A stretch of DNA of 64,000 nt from the NCBI GenBank assembly GCA_016194635.1, contig JACQBC010000017.1, forward strand, positions 177,036 to 241,035, given 5' to 3'. Position 1 is the stretch's first letter. Every line of letters begins with the position of its first letter. This DNA is from Gammaproteobacteria bacterium. GTDB taxonomy: Bacteria; Pseudomonadota; Gammaproteobacteria; UBA6429; Thiohalophilaceae. The notes under the pieces were generated by a model. That model worked only from the letters and a program-made list of their open reading frames with translations. It ran no database searches and was not told the DNA's origin. This document shows, piece after piece, positions 30,545 through 40,078 of this stretch. Both the position numbers and the translations under genes were made by a program.

Positions 30545-31185
30545 GGGTCAGGGGCTTCCTGGCTGTCATCGATCACATCCACTCCGGCCGGTGGTGTAAA
30601 TTGAAATTGTCTGGCCGATACGCTGGGATTATAGGACATCGATGTAAACGTCAGGCGGGTCACCTGCCCAAAGGAATCTCGCATTTCAAAAACGGCCAGT
30701 TTACCCTCGCCAAACCCCAAGCGCACGGATTCAAAGCTGCTGTCCTTACCCTTGGGGGTGAGCCGAAACCATTCGAGGTTATCGACTTTAGCCTCCTGGT
30801 TGACGTTATACACCCGATCAAGATCCGCCGGATTGCTTAACACCAGCGCCGGTAAATTCGCTAACAAGTCTTTTTGTAATTTGACGGTGACTTGTTCCAA
30901 GTCGGCATCGTAACTCCACAGGCGTTTGCCGTCGGCCACATAGATTTGTTTATACGGTTTATCGTATTCTAAACGGAATTTATTTGGACTTTGCACCACC
31001 AGTCTACCTACGCTGGTTTGCGGCTTTGGTTGTTGCTTCCCTGACGCTTCCCCCTGGGTGGTCTGCTGAAACACAGCACTCAACGTGGTCACATCGCCCA
31101 GATAATTCTTTAAGCTCGTGGCGGACGCCGTGGTGGCGGCTAACCCGAGTATGATCATGGATAAACGACGCACTGACATGCTCAT
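30541..31185 (-). CDS. lolA: Outer-membrane lipoprotein carrier protein LolA
   Basis: LolA is the periplasmic chaperone that carries lipoproteins from LolCDE to LolB. The 214-residue precursor has a signal peptide ([16 protein letters not shown]) with probable cleavage before TSLKNYLGD. The mature part shows the LolA pattern: [30 protein letters not shown] and [18 protein letters not shown]. The start overlaps the ftsK stop by four bases and the stop overlaps rarA, as expected for the conserved ftsK-lolA-rarA order. Confidence 0.95.
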   Translation of the reverse strand: MSMSVRRLSMIILGLAATTASATSLKNYLGDVTTLSAVFQQTTQGEASGKQQPKPQTSVGRLVVQSPNKFRLEYDKPYKQIYVADGKRLWSYDADLEQVTVKLQKDLLANLPALVLSNPADLDRVYNVNQEAKVDNLEWFRLTPKGKDSSFESVRLGFGEGKLAVFEMRDSFGQVTRLTFTSMSYNPSVSARQFQFTPPAGVDVIDDSQEAPDP

Positions 31186-33524
31186 TCCTTTGGTGGGGCA
31201 GGAGCCAAAACTTCACGGTTACCGTTGCTTTCTTGCGGGCCGACCACACCCGCGGCTTGCATCGCCTCGACCATACGGGCCGCGCGGTTGTACCCGATTT
31301 TCAAACGCCGCTGGATTCCCGAGATCGACGCACGCCGTGATTCGGTCACGATCTTCACCGCTTCGTCATAGAGGGGGTCCTGTTCACTATCATACTCACC
31401 GGCGTCGATACCCGCCAGGCTGGTGGTGTTGCCCGACTCGGCGGCATTACTGATGAGAATGTCTTCTTCATACTGAGGTGCGCCCTGCTGTTTCAGATAT
31501 TCCACCACGCGTTGCACTTCTTGATCCGACACATAGGCCCCATGAATACGTATTGGCACCCCTACCCCCGGGGGTAGATATAACATATCCCCGTGACCCA
31601 AGAGTTGTTCGGCCCCTTGTTGATCCAGAATCGTGCGGGAATCGATCCGCGATGAGACTTGAAACGCAATGCGGGTGGGAATATTGGCCTTAATTAGACC
31701 CGTCAACACATCCACCGACGGTCGTTGCGTGGCCAGGATCAAATGCACCCCCGCGGCACGCGCCTTCTGTGCCAGACGTGCGATCAATTGCTCCACTTTT
31801 TTGCCGACCAGCATCATCATATCCGCCAACTCATCGACGATGACCACGACATAGGGCAAGACGGTTAATTCAGGCGGCGGCTGCGCTGCATCGGGCGGAA
31901 ACAGGGGATCAACCAGGGGCTGTTTGGCGTCAATCGCCTCTTGAACTTTTTTGTTATAGCCGGCGATATTGCGCACCTTGAGCGCCGACATCAGCTGATA
32001 ACGACGATCCATTTCCACCACGCACCACCGTAAGGCATTGGCGGCTTGTTTCATGTCGGTGACCACCGGTGCGAGCAGGTGCGGAATCCCTTCGTAAATC
32101 GATAACTCCAACATCTTGGGGTCGATCAAAATCAAGCGCACTTCGCTAGGTTTGGCGTTGTATAAAATACTCAGCAACATGGCGTTGAGCGCCACCGATT
32201 TACCCGCGCCGGTGGTACCCGCAACCAACAAATGCGGCATCTTGGCTAAATCCGCCACCATGGGTGTCCCACTGATGTCTTTGCCTAGACCCAAGGTCAG
32301 CGGCGATTTCGCCGCCTCAAACTGGATGGACCGCAGGGTATCAATCAATTGCACCACGGCACGTTCTTCATTGGGAATTTCCAACCCCACGGTGGGCTTA
32401 CCGGGGATCACTTCGACGATACGCACACTGATCGCCGACAACGCGCGGGCTAGATCTTTGGCCAGGTTGGTGATCTGACTTACCTTGACCCCCGCCGCCG
32501 GTTGCAATTCGTAACGGGTGATCACCGGACCGGGATGGACCGCGACCACCTGCACCTCGATACCAAAATCGGCAAGTTTTAATTCCACCTGGCGCGAGAT
32601 AGCCTCCAACGATTCCTTTGCCATGGGGCGGGTGGATTTATTCGGCGCGTCGAGGATCGACAGCGGAGGTAAGGTCGTGTCTTCATCGGCTGCGAACAGC
32701 GGCACTTGTTTTTCTTTTTGTTCCCGGCTGCTCACTTGAGGTATTTTAACCACGGGTTCAATCCGCGGCGGTTGGCGTACGGGAAGCTCGTCATTGTCCT
32801 CGTCCGAGGCCATCTTGGATCGGAGGATGGAAGTAGGCGTGACGATTTTATCCATCAGTACCGGAGGTTCCGTGACCGGTCGATACAGACGTTGCCACCA
32901 CGGCCGTAGCTGTCGTTGAGACCAGCCGAACATCTTCCAGGTCCACTCCCCAAGTCGGTCCATCACTTGGAACCAGGAAAGGTGGGTAAAGAGGGTCACG
33001 CCGCTGAAAAATGCAGCGAGTAATAGAATAGTTGTACCTAAACGACCAAAGACAGCATGCATGGCACCCCCGGCAAGCTGGCCGAGAATACCGCCCGCAT
33101 CCAGCGGCAGGATATGCCCCCCTCTATCATATAGACTGGCCAAGGCGCATCCCGCTACGAGCAACAGTGCAAAACCACTGCCCCGAATCACAATGCCACG
33201 CAGGTCATGCACTGCAGGCTCAACACGCCGGTATACCAGCCAACCGCTATAGCCCAAGACCACGGGGACGACATAGGCCATAAACCCCAACCCCAATAAG
33301 AGGATATCAGCCAACCACGCACCGACACGGCCCCCCAAATTGTGTACCTGGGTTTGAGTATCGCTGCTGTGGGTCCAGCTAGGATCCGCCGTCTGATAGG
33401 TCACCAGGGTAAGCAGCACATACAAGGCAAGGGCACTGAAAGCAAATAGAGCCGCTTCACGAATGCCCCGGAGCATTTGTGTTGAGAGTGGGGGTCGAAC
33501 TGAATGCTGTTTTGCTTGCGCCAA
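31182..33524 (-). CDS. ftsK: DNA translocase FtsK
   Basis: FtsK anchors at the division septum and pumps DNA towards dif sites, where it activates XerCD. The 780-residue protein has four N-terminal membrane helices (about residues 22-180), a short linker, and the motor: alpha and beta domains with Walker [15 protein letters not shown] near residue 437 and Walker [13 protein letters not shown]. The C-terminal gamma domain ([27 protein letters not shown], given in part) is the KOPS-reading winged helix. The linker is short compared with the 1329-residue E. coli protein. The start is TTG 33524 (MAQAKQHS); ATG at codon 17 is an alternative. Confidence 0.96.
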   Translation of the reverse strand: MAQAKQHSVRPPLSTQMLRGIREAALFAFSALALYVLLTLVTYQTADPSWTHSSDTQTQVHNLGGRVGAWLADILLLGLGFMAYVVPVVLGYSGWLVYRRVEPAVHDLRGIVIRGSGFALLLVAGCALASLYDRGGHILPLDAGGILGQLAGGAMHAVFGRLGTTILLLAAFFSGVTLFTHLSWFQVMDRLGEWTWKMFGWSQRQLRPWWQRLYRPVTEPPVLMDKIVTPTSILRSKMASDEDNDELPVRQPPRIEPVVKIPQVSSREQKEKQVPLFAADEDTTLPPLSILDAPNKSTRPMAKESLEAISRQVELKLADFGIEVQVVAVHPGPVITRYELQPAAGVKVSQITNLAKDLARALSAISVRIVEVIPGKPTVGLEIPNEERAVVQLIDTLRSIQFEAAKSPLTLGLGKDISGTPMVADLAKMPHLLVAGTTGAGKSVALNAMLLSILYNAKPSEVRLILIDPKMLELSIYEGIPHLLAPVVTDMKQAANALRWCVVEMDRRYQLMSALKVRNIAGYNKKVQEAIDAKQPLVDPLFPPDAAQPPPELTVLPYVVVIVDELADMMMLVGKKVEQLIARLAQKARAAGVHLILATQRPSVDVLTGLIKANIPTRIAFQVSSRIDSRTILDQQGAEQLLGHGDMLYLPPGVGVPIRIHGAYVSDQEVQRVVEYLKQQGAPQYEEDILISNAAESGNTTSLAGIDAGEYDSEQDPLYDEAVKIVTESRRASISGIQRRLKIGYNRAARMVEAMQAAGVVGPQESNGNREVLAPAPPKE

Positions 33525-33581
33525 TGCTTAAACCAATATCTTAGATATATATTGTAACTGACTAATTATACATGAAATAAA

Positions 33582-34643
33582 TTAATTCAGTGATTGCAAG
33601 GCCGGATAGATGATCTTGCCTGCCTCAACATTAATACCCGCCGTTAAATCCGTATGCTCGCGCCAATCCGGACGGCTCAACCGCAGAATATAGGGAACCA
33701 AGGCCGCCGACAATGCTTGCGAGGCCGTGCGCGGCACCGCTCCGGGCATATTGGTCACACCAAAGTGGATAACCTCTTCCCATAGATAGGTAGGCTGCGC
33801 ATAGCTTGTGGGATGAATAGTTTCAATACAACCTCCCTGGTCGATGGAAATATCCACAATCACACTGCCCTTGGGCATCTGCCGAACCATGGCCTGGCTA
33901 ACCAATTTAGGCGCCTTGGCTCCAGGGATGAGCACAGCACCGATCAACAGGTCGGCCTGTTGGATCGCGGTAGCGATGGCATTTTCATACGGGTGCAAGG
34001 CAGTAACGTTTGGCCCCAGGGCGCGCATCGCCAGCAACTTCTCGCGTTGCGGATCAAACACGGTGACATTGGCACCGATGGCCTGGGCCATCGCCACGGC
34101 ATTGCTCCCAGCCACACCGGCGCCGAGCACTACCACAGTACCGCGCTCGGCCGCGGGTAGGCCGCCGAGCAGCACCCCGCGTCCACCCTGGGATGACTGC
34201 AATAAGGTGGCGCCAATCTGCACCGCTAAACGGCCGGCGATATCGCTCATGGGCGCTAACAACGGTAAGCTATGCCCTGCTTGCACGGTCTCAAAAGCCA
34301 GTGCCGTAATGCCGAGTTCGAGTAATCCTTCCAGTAGTTCAGGGGCGGCCGCCAGGTGCAGATAGGAAAATAACAGCTGATCACCCCGCAGCAAATCCAG
34401 TTCTATGGGCTGGGGCTCTTTGACTTTAACGATCATCTCAGCGCGGGCATAAAGCGCTGCGGCCGTCGGAGCAATTTCCACACCGATTCCGCGATAGTGG
34501 TCATCGCTGTAGCCGCTGTGTATACCGGCATTGTGTTGGACGATCACCTGCAAACCGTGTTTGATCAATTCCGCGCACGCGGCGGGGATGAGCGCCACGC
34601 GCCCTTCATTGGGCTTGATTTCAGTTGGAACGCCTATACGCAT
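33582..34643 (-). CDS. ald: Alanine dehydrogenase
   Basis: Ald catalyses reversible NAD-dependent deamination of L-alanine to pyruvate and ammonia. The protein of 353 residues starts MRIGVPTEIKPNEGRVALIP, typical of the family; ATG 34643 is preferred over an in-frame TTG at 34661. Substrate and catalytic residues are seen in MIVKVKEPQ (Lys) and YLHLAAAPEL (His). The Rossmann loop is VVLGAGVAGSNAVAMA. It lies between trxB and ftsK, the place held by lrp in E. coli. It is separated from ftsK by 57 bases on the same strand, so it may head the same transcript. Confidence 0.95.
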   Translation of the reverse strand: MRIGVPTEIKPNEGRVALIPAACAELIKHGLQVIVQHNAGIHSGYSDDHYRGIGVEIAPTAAALYARAEMIVKVKEPQPIELDLLRGDQLLFSYLHLAAAPELLEGLLELGITALAFETVQAGHSLPLLAPMSDIAGRLAVQIGATLLQSSQGGRGVLLGGLPAAERGTVVVLGAGVAGSNAVAMAQAIGANVTVFDPQREKLLAMRALGPNVTALHPYENAIATAIQQADLLIGAVLIPGAKAPKLVSQAMVRQMPKGSVIVDISIDQGGCIETIHPTSYAQPTYLWEEVIHFGVTNMPGAVPRTASQALSAALVPYILRLSRPDWREHTDLTAGINVEAGKIIYPALQSLN

Positions 34644-34746
34644 AAGAATGTCTTTACCCACTTGCGACCATTACGTACCATAGCCTAAACGCGTACAAAC
34701 ATCCACGGATGGATAGTGCGTGTGGTGGTTCAACAATAATTTATGA

Positions 34747-35718
<972 letters not shown>

Positions 35719-35774
35719 CGCACACCGCCGCCTCTAAACGCGCTTATAACATTACGGTTTGGATTACCACGCTA

Positions 35775-36917
35775 ATGCAAACACGCATCATCGGTTCTCT
35801 GCGCGAGATAACAGCGGCCAATTGGGATCGGTTGAACGGTGATGACCACCCGTTCGTACAACATGCCTTCTTATTGGCACTGGAACAACACCGTTGTCTC
35901 AAAGAATATGGCTGGTATCCACAACACCTACTGCTGGAAGACCACGGTAAAATCATCGCCGCCATGCCCATGTACCTCAAAGATAATTCCTACGGTGAAT
36001 TTATTTTTGATTGGTCCTGGGCGCTAGCCTATCAGCGCGCGGGCATGCCGTATTATCCCAAATTGGTTTGTTCGATCCCCTATACACCCGCCACCGGACC
36101 TCGATTATTAATTGCCCGGGATGCCGACTACACCCGCAGCGCCCGCACACTGTTATCCGCCGCGACCCAACACGCACAACAATTGCAAACCTCGAGCATA
36201 CACTGGTTATTCACCGATCCACGCGACACTGATTTTTTTCAGTCACAGCAGTTACCGGTACGACTGAGTTATCAGTTTCAATGGGAAAATCACGGCTATA
36301 CTTCGTTCGATCACTTCCTCGAGGATTTTAGCGCCGATAAACGTAAAAAAATCAAACGCGAACGGCGCCGGGTGGTTGAACAAGATATCCATTTGGAAAT
36401 CCGTCATGGCGATGAAATGACCGAGGAGCTTTGGTCCATCTACTATCAGTTTTATTGCGATACCTTCGCGCGTAAAAGCGGCATGCCCACATTATCGCTG
36501 GATTTTTTTAAAGCCGTCGGCGACGCCTTGCCACGGCAAGTGGTTGTGGTATTTGCCTTGCACAGTTCTAAATACGTCGCCAGCGCATTTAATTATCGCA
36601 GCGCCACGACATTATACGGACGACACTGGGGTTGTGCCGAAGAATATCACAGCCTGCACTTTGAAGCATGTTATTACCAAGGCTTGGATTACTGCATCGC
36701 AAATAACTTACACCGTTTTGAACCCGGCGCGCAGGGCGAACATAAACTCAGCCGTGGCTTTCTTCCCACCCTCACCCGCTCGGCGCATTGGATAGACCAG
36801 CCACAGTTTCGATCCGCCATCACTCAATTTGTACAGCGTGAACAACACGCGGTTGAGGCGGAAGTTAATTTATTATTAAGCGAACATTCTCCCTTTAAAT
36901 CGATAACATCGGTTTAG
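35775..36917 (+). CDS. GNAT-fold protein of the COG3146 (DUF482, peptidoglycan-biosynthesis-like) family
   Basis: Members of this family are predicted N-acyltransferases related to FemAB and GNAT proteins; no reaction is established that I know of. The 380-residue protein shows HPFVQHAFLLALEQHRCL near the N-terminus, PMYLKDNSYGEFIFDWSWA and, later, FSADKRKKIKRERRRV and FEPGAQGEHKLSRGFLPT, all typical of the family. There is no signal peptide, so it is probably cytoplasmic. It follows trxB by 56 bases and precedes a DUF4337 gene by about 40. Confidence 0.85.
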   Translation: MQTRIIGSLREITAANWDRLNGDDHPFVQHAFLLALEQHRCLKEYGWYPQHLLLEDHGKIIAAMPMYLKDNSYGEFIFDWSWALAYQRAGMPYYPKLVCSIPYTPATGPRLLIARDADYTRSARTLLSAATQHAQQLQTSSIHWLFTDPRDTDFFQSQQLPVRLSYQFQWENHGYTSFDHFLEDFSADKRKKIKRERRRVVEQDIHLEIRHGDEMTEELWSIYYQFYCDTFARKSGMPTLSLDFFKAVGDALPRQVVVVFALHSSKYVASAFNYRSATTLYGRHWGCAEEYHSLHFEACYYQGLDYCIANNLHRFEPGAQGEHKLSRGFLPTLTRSAHWIDQPQFRSAITQFVQREQHAVEAEVNLLLSEHSPFKSITSV

Positions 36918-36958
36918 CCGTCGTAATTCAAACAACTCGCAAATGGAGGAATACTATA

Positions 36959-37528
36959 ATGTCTGGTCACGGGATTCATGTACACGCCGCGCATGATCAT
37001 GAAGTCGAACATCAAGCCCATAAAGGACCGGGCTTGGCACAATATATCGCGATTTTTACCGCACTGCTGGCCGCCCTGGGAGCACTCATCGGCTACAAAG
37101 TGGCCACGACCCTCAATGAAGCAATGTTATACAAAAATGAAGCGGTACTAAAAAAAACCGAAGCCTCGGACCAATGGAATTTTTATCAGGCAAAATCCAG
37201 TAAACAACATTTAATGAATATAGCCGCAGCTCTCACTACAGGTAAGCTAGCCAACGACTATAAACAACAGGTCGCACGGTATGACGACGAGAAAAAAGAA
37301 ATCAAGGCCAAGGCCGAAAGCCTCGAGGCCGCATCCCACCAAGCCAACGAACACAGCGCTGAATTACTGCATCCGCTGCACTTATCCGAACAGGCTATGA
37401 CCTTAATACAGATCGCGATTTCATTGGCCTCGATCACCGCGTTGACCCGTAAACGCTGGTTATTCGCTGTAGCGGGGTTCTCTGCCGGCGGTGCGCTGAT
37501 TCTAACTATCATGTCGTTCATGGCGTAA
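36959..37528 (+). CDS. DUF4337 family membrane protein
   Basis: Function is unknown. The 189-residue protein has a His-rich N-terminal tail (HGIHVHAAHDHEVEHQAH), a membrane helix (about residues 27-48), a charged alpha-helical middle (residues 55-130) and two C-terminal helices, the pattern of DUF4337. The His-rich tail could bind metal, which is only a guess. GGAGG about nine bases before the ATG is a strong ribosome-binding site. It precedes the PAP2 gene by eight bases and probably shares its transcript. Confidence 0.8.
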   Translation: MSGHGIHVHAAHDHEVEHQAHKGPGLAQYIAIFTALLAALGALIGYKVATTLNEAMLYKNEAVLKKTEASDQWNFYQAKSSKQHLMNIAAALTTGKLANDYKQQVARYDDEKKEIKAKAESLEAASHQANEHSAELLHPLHLSEQAMTLIQIAISLASITALTRKRWLFAVAGFSAGGALILTIMSFMA

Positions 37529-37535
37529 TATTTTA

Positions 37536-38150
37536 ATGCTGAAAACATTTTTCTACGATTGGGCCGGACTGAACCTGTGGCTATTCCACGCTATCAACAA
37601 TCTACGCGGTGTTAACCTTGATAAATTTATGCGGCTGGGTACCGCCTTGGGTGATCACCGTTTATTTTGGTTTTACCTCGCGCTACTTATCGTATTACAG
37701 CTGTGGTTACGCGAAAAATACCCCGCCACCAATATACCCTCGCCAGCCGCCGCGCATTTTATTGCGCTGAATGTTTTCGTCACGGTATATTTTATCGATA
37801 CGTGGTTAGTAGGCTGGCTCAAACAGCAGTTGGGTTTCCCCCGACCCGGCTTGGCCCTCGCGCCTAAAGAGGTGCATGTGTTAGTCCATGAACATGATCT
37901 TCACCATAGTCTCCCCAGCGGCCACGCCGTGTTCGCCGTCACCTTGGTGAGTTGTGTGTGGCCCAGCGCGACCAGGCGGCAACGTGTGGGATGGATTGGG
38001 TTTGCCCTGTGGGTAGGCATTTCGCGGATTAACTTGGGCGCGCACTTTCCGGCCGACGTACTGGCGGGCAGCCTGCTTGCGGTAGTTACGGTTATCGCGG
38101 TACGCTACTTGCTGGAGGGGGTGGTCAGGAGTCGACAACCCAGCCGCTAA
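37536..38150 (+). CDS. PAP2-family membrane phosphatase
   Basis: PAP2 enzymes dephosphorylate lipid phosphates such as phosphatidic acid, phosphatidylglycerophosphate or undecaprenyl pyrophosphate. The 204-residue protein has about five or six hydrophobic segments and the three catalytic motifs: KQQLGFPRPG, SLPSGHAVFA and SRINLGAHFPADVLAG. It resembles LpxE-like and PgpB-like relatives, but the substrate cannot be set from sequence. ATG 37536 follows the DUF4337 stop by seven bases. The N-degron gene aat begins 18 bases downstream. Confidence 0.88.
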   Translation: MLKTFFYDWAGLNLWLFHAINNLRGVNLDKFMRLGTALGDHRLFWFYLALLIVLQLWLREKYPATNIPSPAAAHFIALNVFVTVYFIDTWLVGWLKQQLGFPRPGLALAPKEVHVLVHEHDLHHSLPSGHAVFAVTLVSCVWPSATRRQRVGWIGFALWVGISRINLGAHFPADVLAGSLLAVVTVIAVRYLLEGVVRSRQPSR

Positions 38151-38168
38151 CTGCTACACCATTAAATC

Positions 38169-38906
38169 ATGCAAACACCGCAACCCAGGCCGTTTTTTCT
38201 TGACCCACGCCAGTGCTGTGATTTTCCAGATGTCGCTACTGCGCTGACTGATCCGGACGGCCTGCTGGCCATTGGAGGAGATTTATCCACTGCCCGCTTG
38301 CTGGCGGCGTACCGGCAAGGAATATTCCCTTGGTATAGCGCTGGCCAGCCGATTTTATGGTGGTCACCCAATCCCCGTGCCGTATTGTTTTTAGACGCTC
38401 TGAAAATTTCACGCAGCTTACATAAGACCTTACGCCGCGAGCATTTCAATCTGCGCTTTGATTCCGCCTTTGACCAAGTCATTAACGCCTGTGCCAGCAG
38501 CCGCAAAGATCAACGCGGGACCTGGATCACCCAAGCCATGCGTCATGCCTATCAACGCTTACATCAGGAAGGGTATGCACATTCGGTGGAAGTGTGGCAG
38601 GACAATCACTTGGTGGGCGGCTTATACGGTATTAGTCTGGGTAAACTCTTCTTCGGCGAATCGATGTTCTCACGGCAAACCGACGCGTCCAAGGTAGCCT
38701 TGGTCTACTTGGTTAAACAATTACAGCGCTGGCAATTCGCACTGATTGACTGCCAGGTACAATCGGCGCATTTAACCTCCTTGGGCGCCGTGTGCTTAAC
38801 ACGCGAGCAATTTATAGAAAATGTGACTATATTTACCCAGCCTCCTACCCTTCAAGGCCGTTGGACGATGGACCCCGACATTGCACAGGAGCTGGTAATG
38901 TTATGA
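38169..38906 (+). CDS. aat: Leucyl/phenylalanyl-tRNA-protein transferase
   Basis: Aat attaches Leu or Phe from tRNA to proteins with N-terminal Arg or Lys, creating a destabilising N-degron read by ClpS. The protein of 245 residues has the family signatures FPDVATALTDPDGLLAIGGD, GIFPWYSAGQPILWWSPNPR (given in part as GIFPWYSAGQP) and FFGESMFSR. The stop overlaps the ATG of bpt by four bases. It is the first of the locally clustered N-degron genes. Confidence 0.97.
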   Translation: MQTPQPRPFFLDPRQCCDFPDVATALTDPDGLLAIGGDLSTARLLAAYRQGIFPWYSAGQPILWWSPNPRAVLFLDALKISRSLHKTLRREHFNLRFDSAFDQVINACASSRKDQRGTWITQAMRHAYQRLHQEGYAHSVEVWQDNHLVGGLYGISLGKLFFGESMFSRQTDASKVALVYLVKQLQRWQFALIDCQVQSAHLTSLGAVCLTREQFIENVTIFTQPPTLQGRWTMDPDIAQELVML

Positions 38907-39631
38907 CAGCCAATAATGAATTACTAAGTATCCTGCAAGATTTACGTTTTTATATAACCCCGCAACACGCGTGTAGTTATTTACCCCGCGAGGACGCGGT
39001 TACCTTGTTTGCTGATCCCAATGCAATGATGAACGAGCGTATGTATAGCACCCTGGTCAGTTTGGGGTTTCGCCGTAGCGGCGAGCATATTTACCGCCCG
39101 CATTGCCAGGCTTGTCAGCAATGTATCCCGGTACGGATTGCGGTTAACCGGTTTGTCCCCAATCGCTCGCAACGCCGTACCCAGCAACGCAATCGTGATA
39201 TCAAGGCCCAATGGCACGATGCATTTTTTTCCAGCGAACATTTTCGCTTGTATAAACAATATTTGAAGGTGCGTCACGTCGGCAGCAGCATGGCCACCGA
39301 TGACCCCGAACAATACCGCCGCATGATGCTCACCCATTGGGGTAGCACTCGGCTGCTCGAATTACGCAATGACGACCGCTTGGTCGCCGTGGCAATAACC
39401 GATTGGCTGGAGGATGGCCTGTCCGCGGTGTATACCTTTTTCGACCCCCACGTGCAGACACGCGGGCTGGGGGTCTATGCCATCCTGCAACAGTTGGCCA
39501 CGGCCCGGACCTTGGGGCTGCCCTATTTGTATTTAGGGTACTGGATCGCCCATTGCGCTAATATGACCTACAAACGTCATTTTGCCGGGTTAGATTATTT
39601 TGATGGTCAAAAGTGGTTACCCTTTAAGTGA
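38903..39631 (+). CDS. bpt: Bacterial aspartate/glutamate leucyltransferase (Bpt, ATE family)
   Basis: Bpt transfers Leu to proteins beginning with Asp or Glu, another route into the ClpS pathway. The 242-residue protein has CSYLPREDAVTLFADP, HCQACQQCIPVRI (the paired Cys of the ATE N-terminal domain) and VYTFFDPHVQTRGLGVYAIL. I chose ATG 38903, which overlaps the aat stop by four bases; the open frame extends upstream to 38792, but that part lies within aat. E. coli lacks bpt, while Pseudomonas and many other gammaproteobacteria carry aat-bpt-infA as here. Confidence 0.95.
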   Translation: MTANNELLSILQDLRFYITPQHACSYLPREDAVTLFADPNAMMNERMYSTLVSLGFRRSGEHIYRPHCQACQQCIPVRIAVNRFVPNRSQRRTQQRNRDIKAQWHDAFFSSEHFRLYKQYLKVRHVGSSMATDDPEQYRRMMLTHWGSTRLLELRNDDRLVAVAITDWLEDGLSAVYTFFDPHVQTRGLGVYAILQQLATARTLGLPYLYLGYWIAHCANMTYKRHFAGLDYFDGQKWLPFK

Positions 39632-39749
39632 TCAGTGGTCATAAACCGCTACGCCTAGCCCGCCTTACCCCCTTTGGCTTTTGTAAATTACCGCGTTTTC
39701 AGGCATGATTCGCGCTGTTTTTTTGCCGCCAACCGCACAGCGAGGAGCA

Positions 39750-39968
39750 ATGGCCAAAGAAGAGCATATTGAAATGGAAGGGACCGTGGTGGAAACCCTT
39801 CCGAATACGATGTTTCGAGTTGAATTGGCCAATGGACACGTGGTCACCGCGCATATTTCCGGCAAAATGCGCAAAAACTATATCCGTATCCTGACCGGAG
39901 ACAAGGTCATGGTACAACTCACCCCCTATGATCTCAGCAAAGGCCGCATCACTTTCCGCGGTAAATAG
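39750..39968 (+). CDS. infA: Translation initiation factor IF-1
   Basis: IF-1 binds the ribosomal A site during initiation. The 72-residue protein is a single OB fold and matches the family almost throughout ([20 protein letters not shown], then [17 protein letters not shown] and [18 protein letters not shown]). GAGGAG just upstream supports ATG 39750; the open frame extends to 39705 but the added residues are not family-like. A strong bidirectional terminator follows. Confidence 0.98.
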   Translation: MAKEEHIEMEGTVVETLPNTMFRVELANGHVVTAHISGKMRKNYIRILTGDKVMVQLTPYDLSKGRITFRGK

Positions 39969-40016
39969 TCTCGACGCGCTGAATTTTATCTCGCAAGAAG
40001 TTTTATTGTCCTAAAT

Positions 40017-40052
40017 AAAACACAACGCCCTCCATAGAGGGCGTTGTGTTTT
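40017..40052. terminator. Bidirectional terminator between infA and clpA
   Basis: A perfect twelve-base stem (CACAACGCCCTC paired with GAGGGCGTTGTG) with a four-base loop is flanked by AAAA on the left and TTTT on the right. It can end transcripts of infA (plus) and clpA (minus), which converge here. Confidence 0.93.
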
Positions 40053-40078
40053 AAAGCTTTAAATATCAAGCCGCCGGT

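Noticed and set aside
38792..38902. 37-codon upstream extension of bpt
   Set aside because: It lies within aat in another frame; the ATG at 38903 overlaps the aat stop and matches the family start.
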